64,000 nt of DNA. Source: Cylindrospermum sp. FACHB-282 (GTDB lineage Bacteria > Cyanobacteriota > Cyanobacteriia > Cyanobacteriales > Nostocaceae). The notes under the pieces were generated by a model. That model did not search any database, was not told the origin of the DNA, and was given only the letters and a program-made list of their open reading frames with translations. How positions within the stretch are numbered: position 1 is the first letter of the stretch; each line of letters begins with the position of its first letter. The stretch is taken from positions 47,937 to 111,936 of the forward strand of contig NZ_JACJRJ010000018.1 in assembly GCF_014697195.1 (NCBI RefSeq), in the 5' to 3' direction. The position numbers and the translations under genes are program-made. This document shows positions 63,879 to 64,000 of the stretch, piece by piece.

Positions 63879-63898
63879 CAAGAATACGTGACATACTC

Positions 63899-64000
63899 CT
63901 ACACTGACTCTAAGAGTACAGTGTAGGCTTCCAAGACAATCCGGCTATTGCTTAGGAGACTCTTGGCTTTAAGAACGGGATGCCCCGCCGCTCTGTTTTT
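63899..64000 (-). CDS. Possible 3' end of an IS200/IS605-type TnpB gene (partial)
   Basis: An open minus-strand frame enters from the right edge and ends at TAG 63899-63901. The 33 visible codons (KNRAAGHPVLKAKSLLSNSR and onward) resemble the poorly conserved tail of cyanobacterial TnpB-like proteins. The stop is embedded in a near-perfect palindrome CTACACTG..CAGTGTAG (63899-63926), as expected for the subterminal hairpin of IS200/IS605 right ends. The catalytic core is off-window, so this is tentative. Confidence 0.35.
   Translation of the reverse strand, partial: KNRAAGHPVLKAKSLLSNSRIVLEAYTVLLESV

Overview
The window is chromosomal DNA of a filamentous, heterocyst-type cyanobacterium (Nostoc/Anabaena/Calothrix relatives). 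The evidence is the many HIP1 octamers (GCGATCGC), a HetP-family gene, cyanobacterial NDH-1 CO2-uptake genes, a DUF4327 gene, SLH porin and sucrose synthase genes, and abundant Nostoc-style short dispersed repeats, some of them lying inside coding sequences. No rRNA, tRNA or CRISPR array was recognised.

Region 1 (1-8.8 kb) is the right-hand part of an integrated mobile element. It has a KfrA-like coiled-coil DNA-binding protein (cut by the window edge), an HTH regulator, a D5/P4-type primase-helicase, a PAPS-reductase-like PP-loop protein, several small unknown genes, and a large XisF-type serine recombinase. The recombinase starts about 35 bp from a truncated comM (YifB) gene whose reading frame begins abruptly at the Walker B motif. 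The element therefore appears to split comM, as the nifD/fdxN/hupL excision elements split their host genes. The left junction lies outside the window.

Region 2 (9.5-26.5 kb) is ordinary chromosome: a HAD phosphatase, a nucleoside phosphorylase, a secreted retropepsin-like protein, a Gfo/Idh oxidoreductase, a DUF4870 membrane protein, an ndhF-ndhD-cup cluster for CO2 hydration, a FecR protein and SLH porin, ArfB, an FeS photolyase-like protein and a StyA-like flavoprotein. Region 3 (26.5-38.9 kb) has a 1714-residue caspase/STAND/14xWD40 protein, a polysaccharide deacetylase, and a two-gene signalling operon with a 1371-residue REC-wHTH-HPt-hybrid kinase.

Region 4 (39-62 kb) looks like a co-regulated stress or low-energy carbon cluster: two universal stress proteins, PEP synthase, sucrose synthase, a GH65 phosphorylase fused to beta-phosphoglucomutase, an Rrf2 regulator, a DUF442 phosphatase, a CBS/7xPAS hybrid kinase, a zinc-ribbon protein and HetP. 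Five intergenic copies of a direct-repeat box (core TCCTCACAAGTTCCTCA, 11-bp phasing) precede genes in this stretch, and I saw none elsewhere in the window. This suggests a regulon. The last gene is a class-V aminotransferase-like protein, followed by what may be the end of an IS200/IS605-type element at the window edge.
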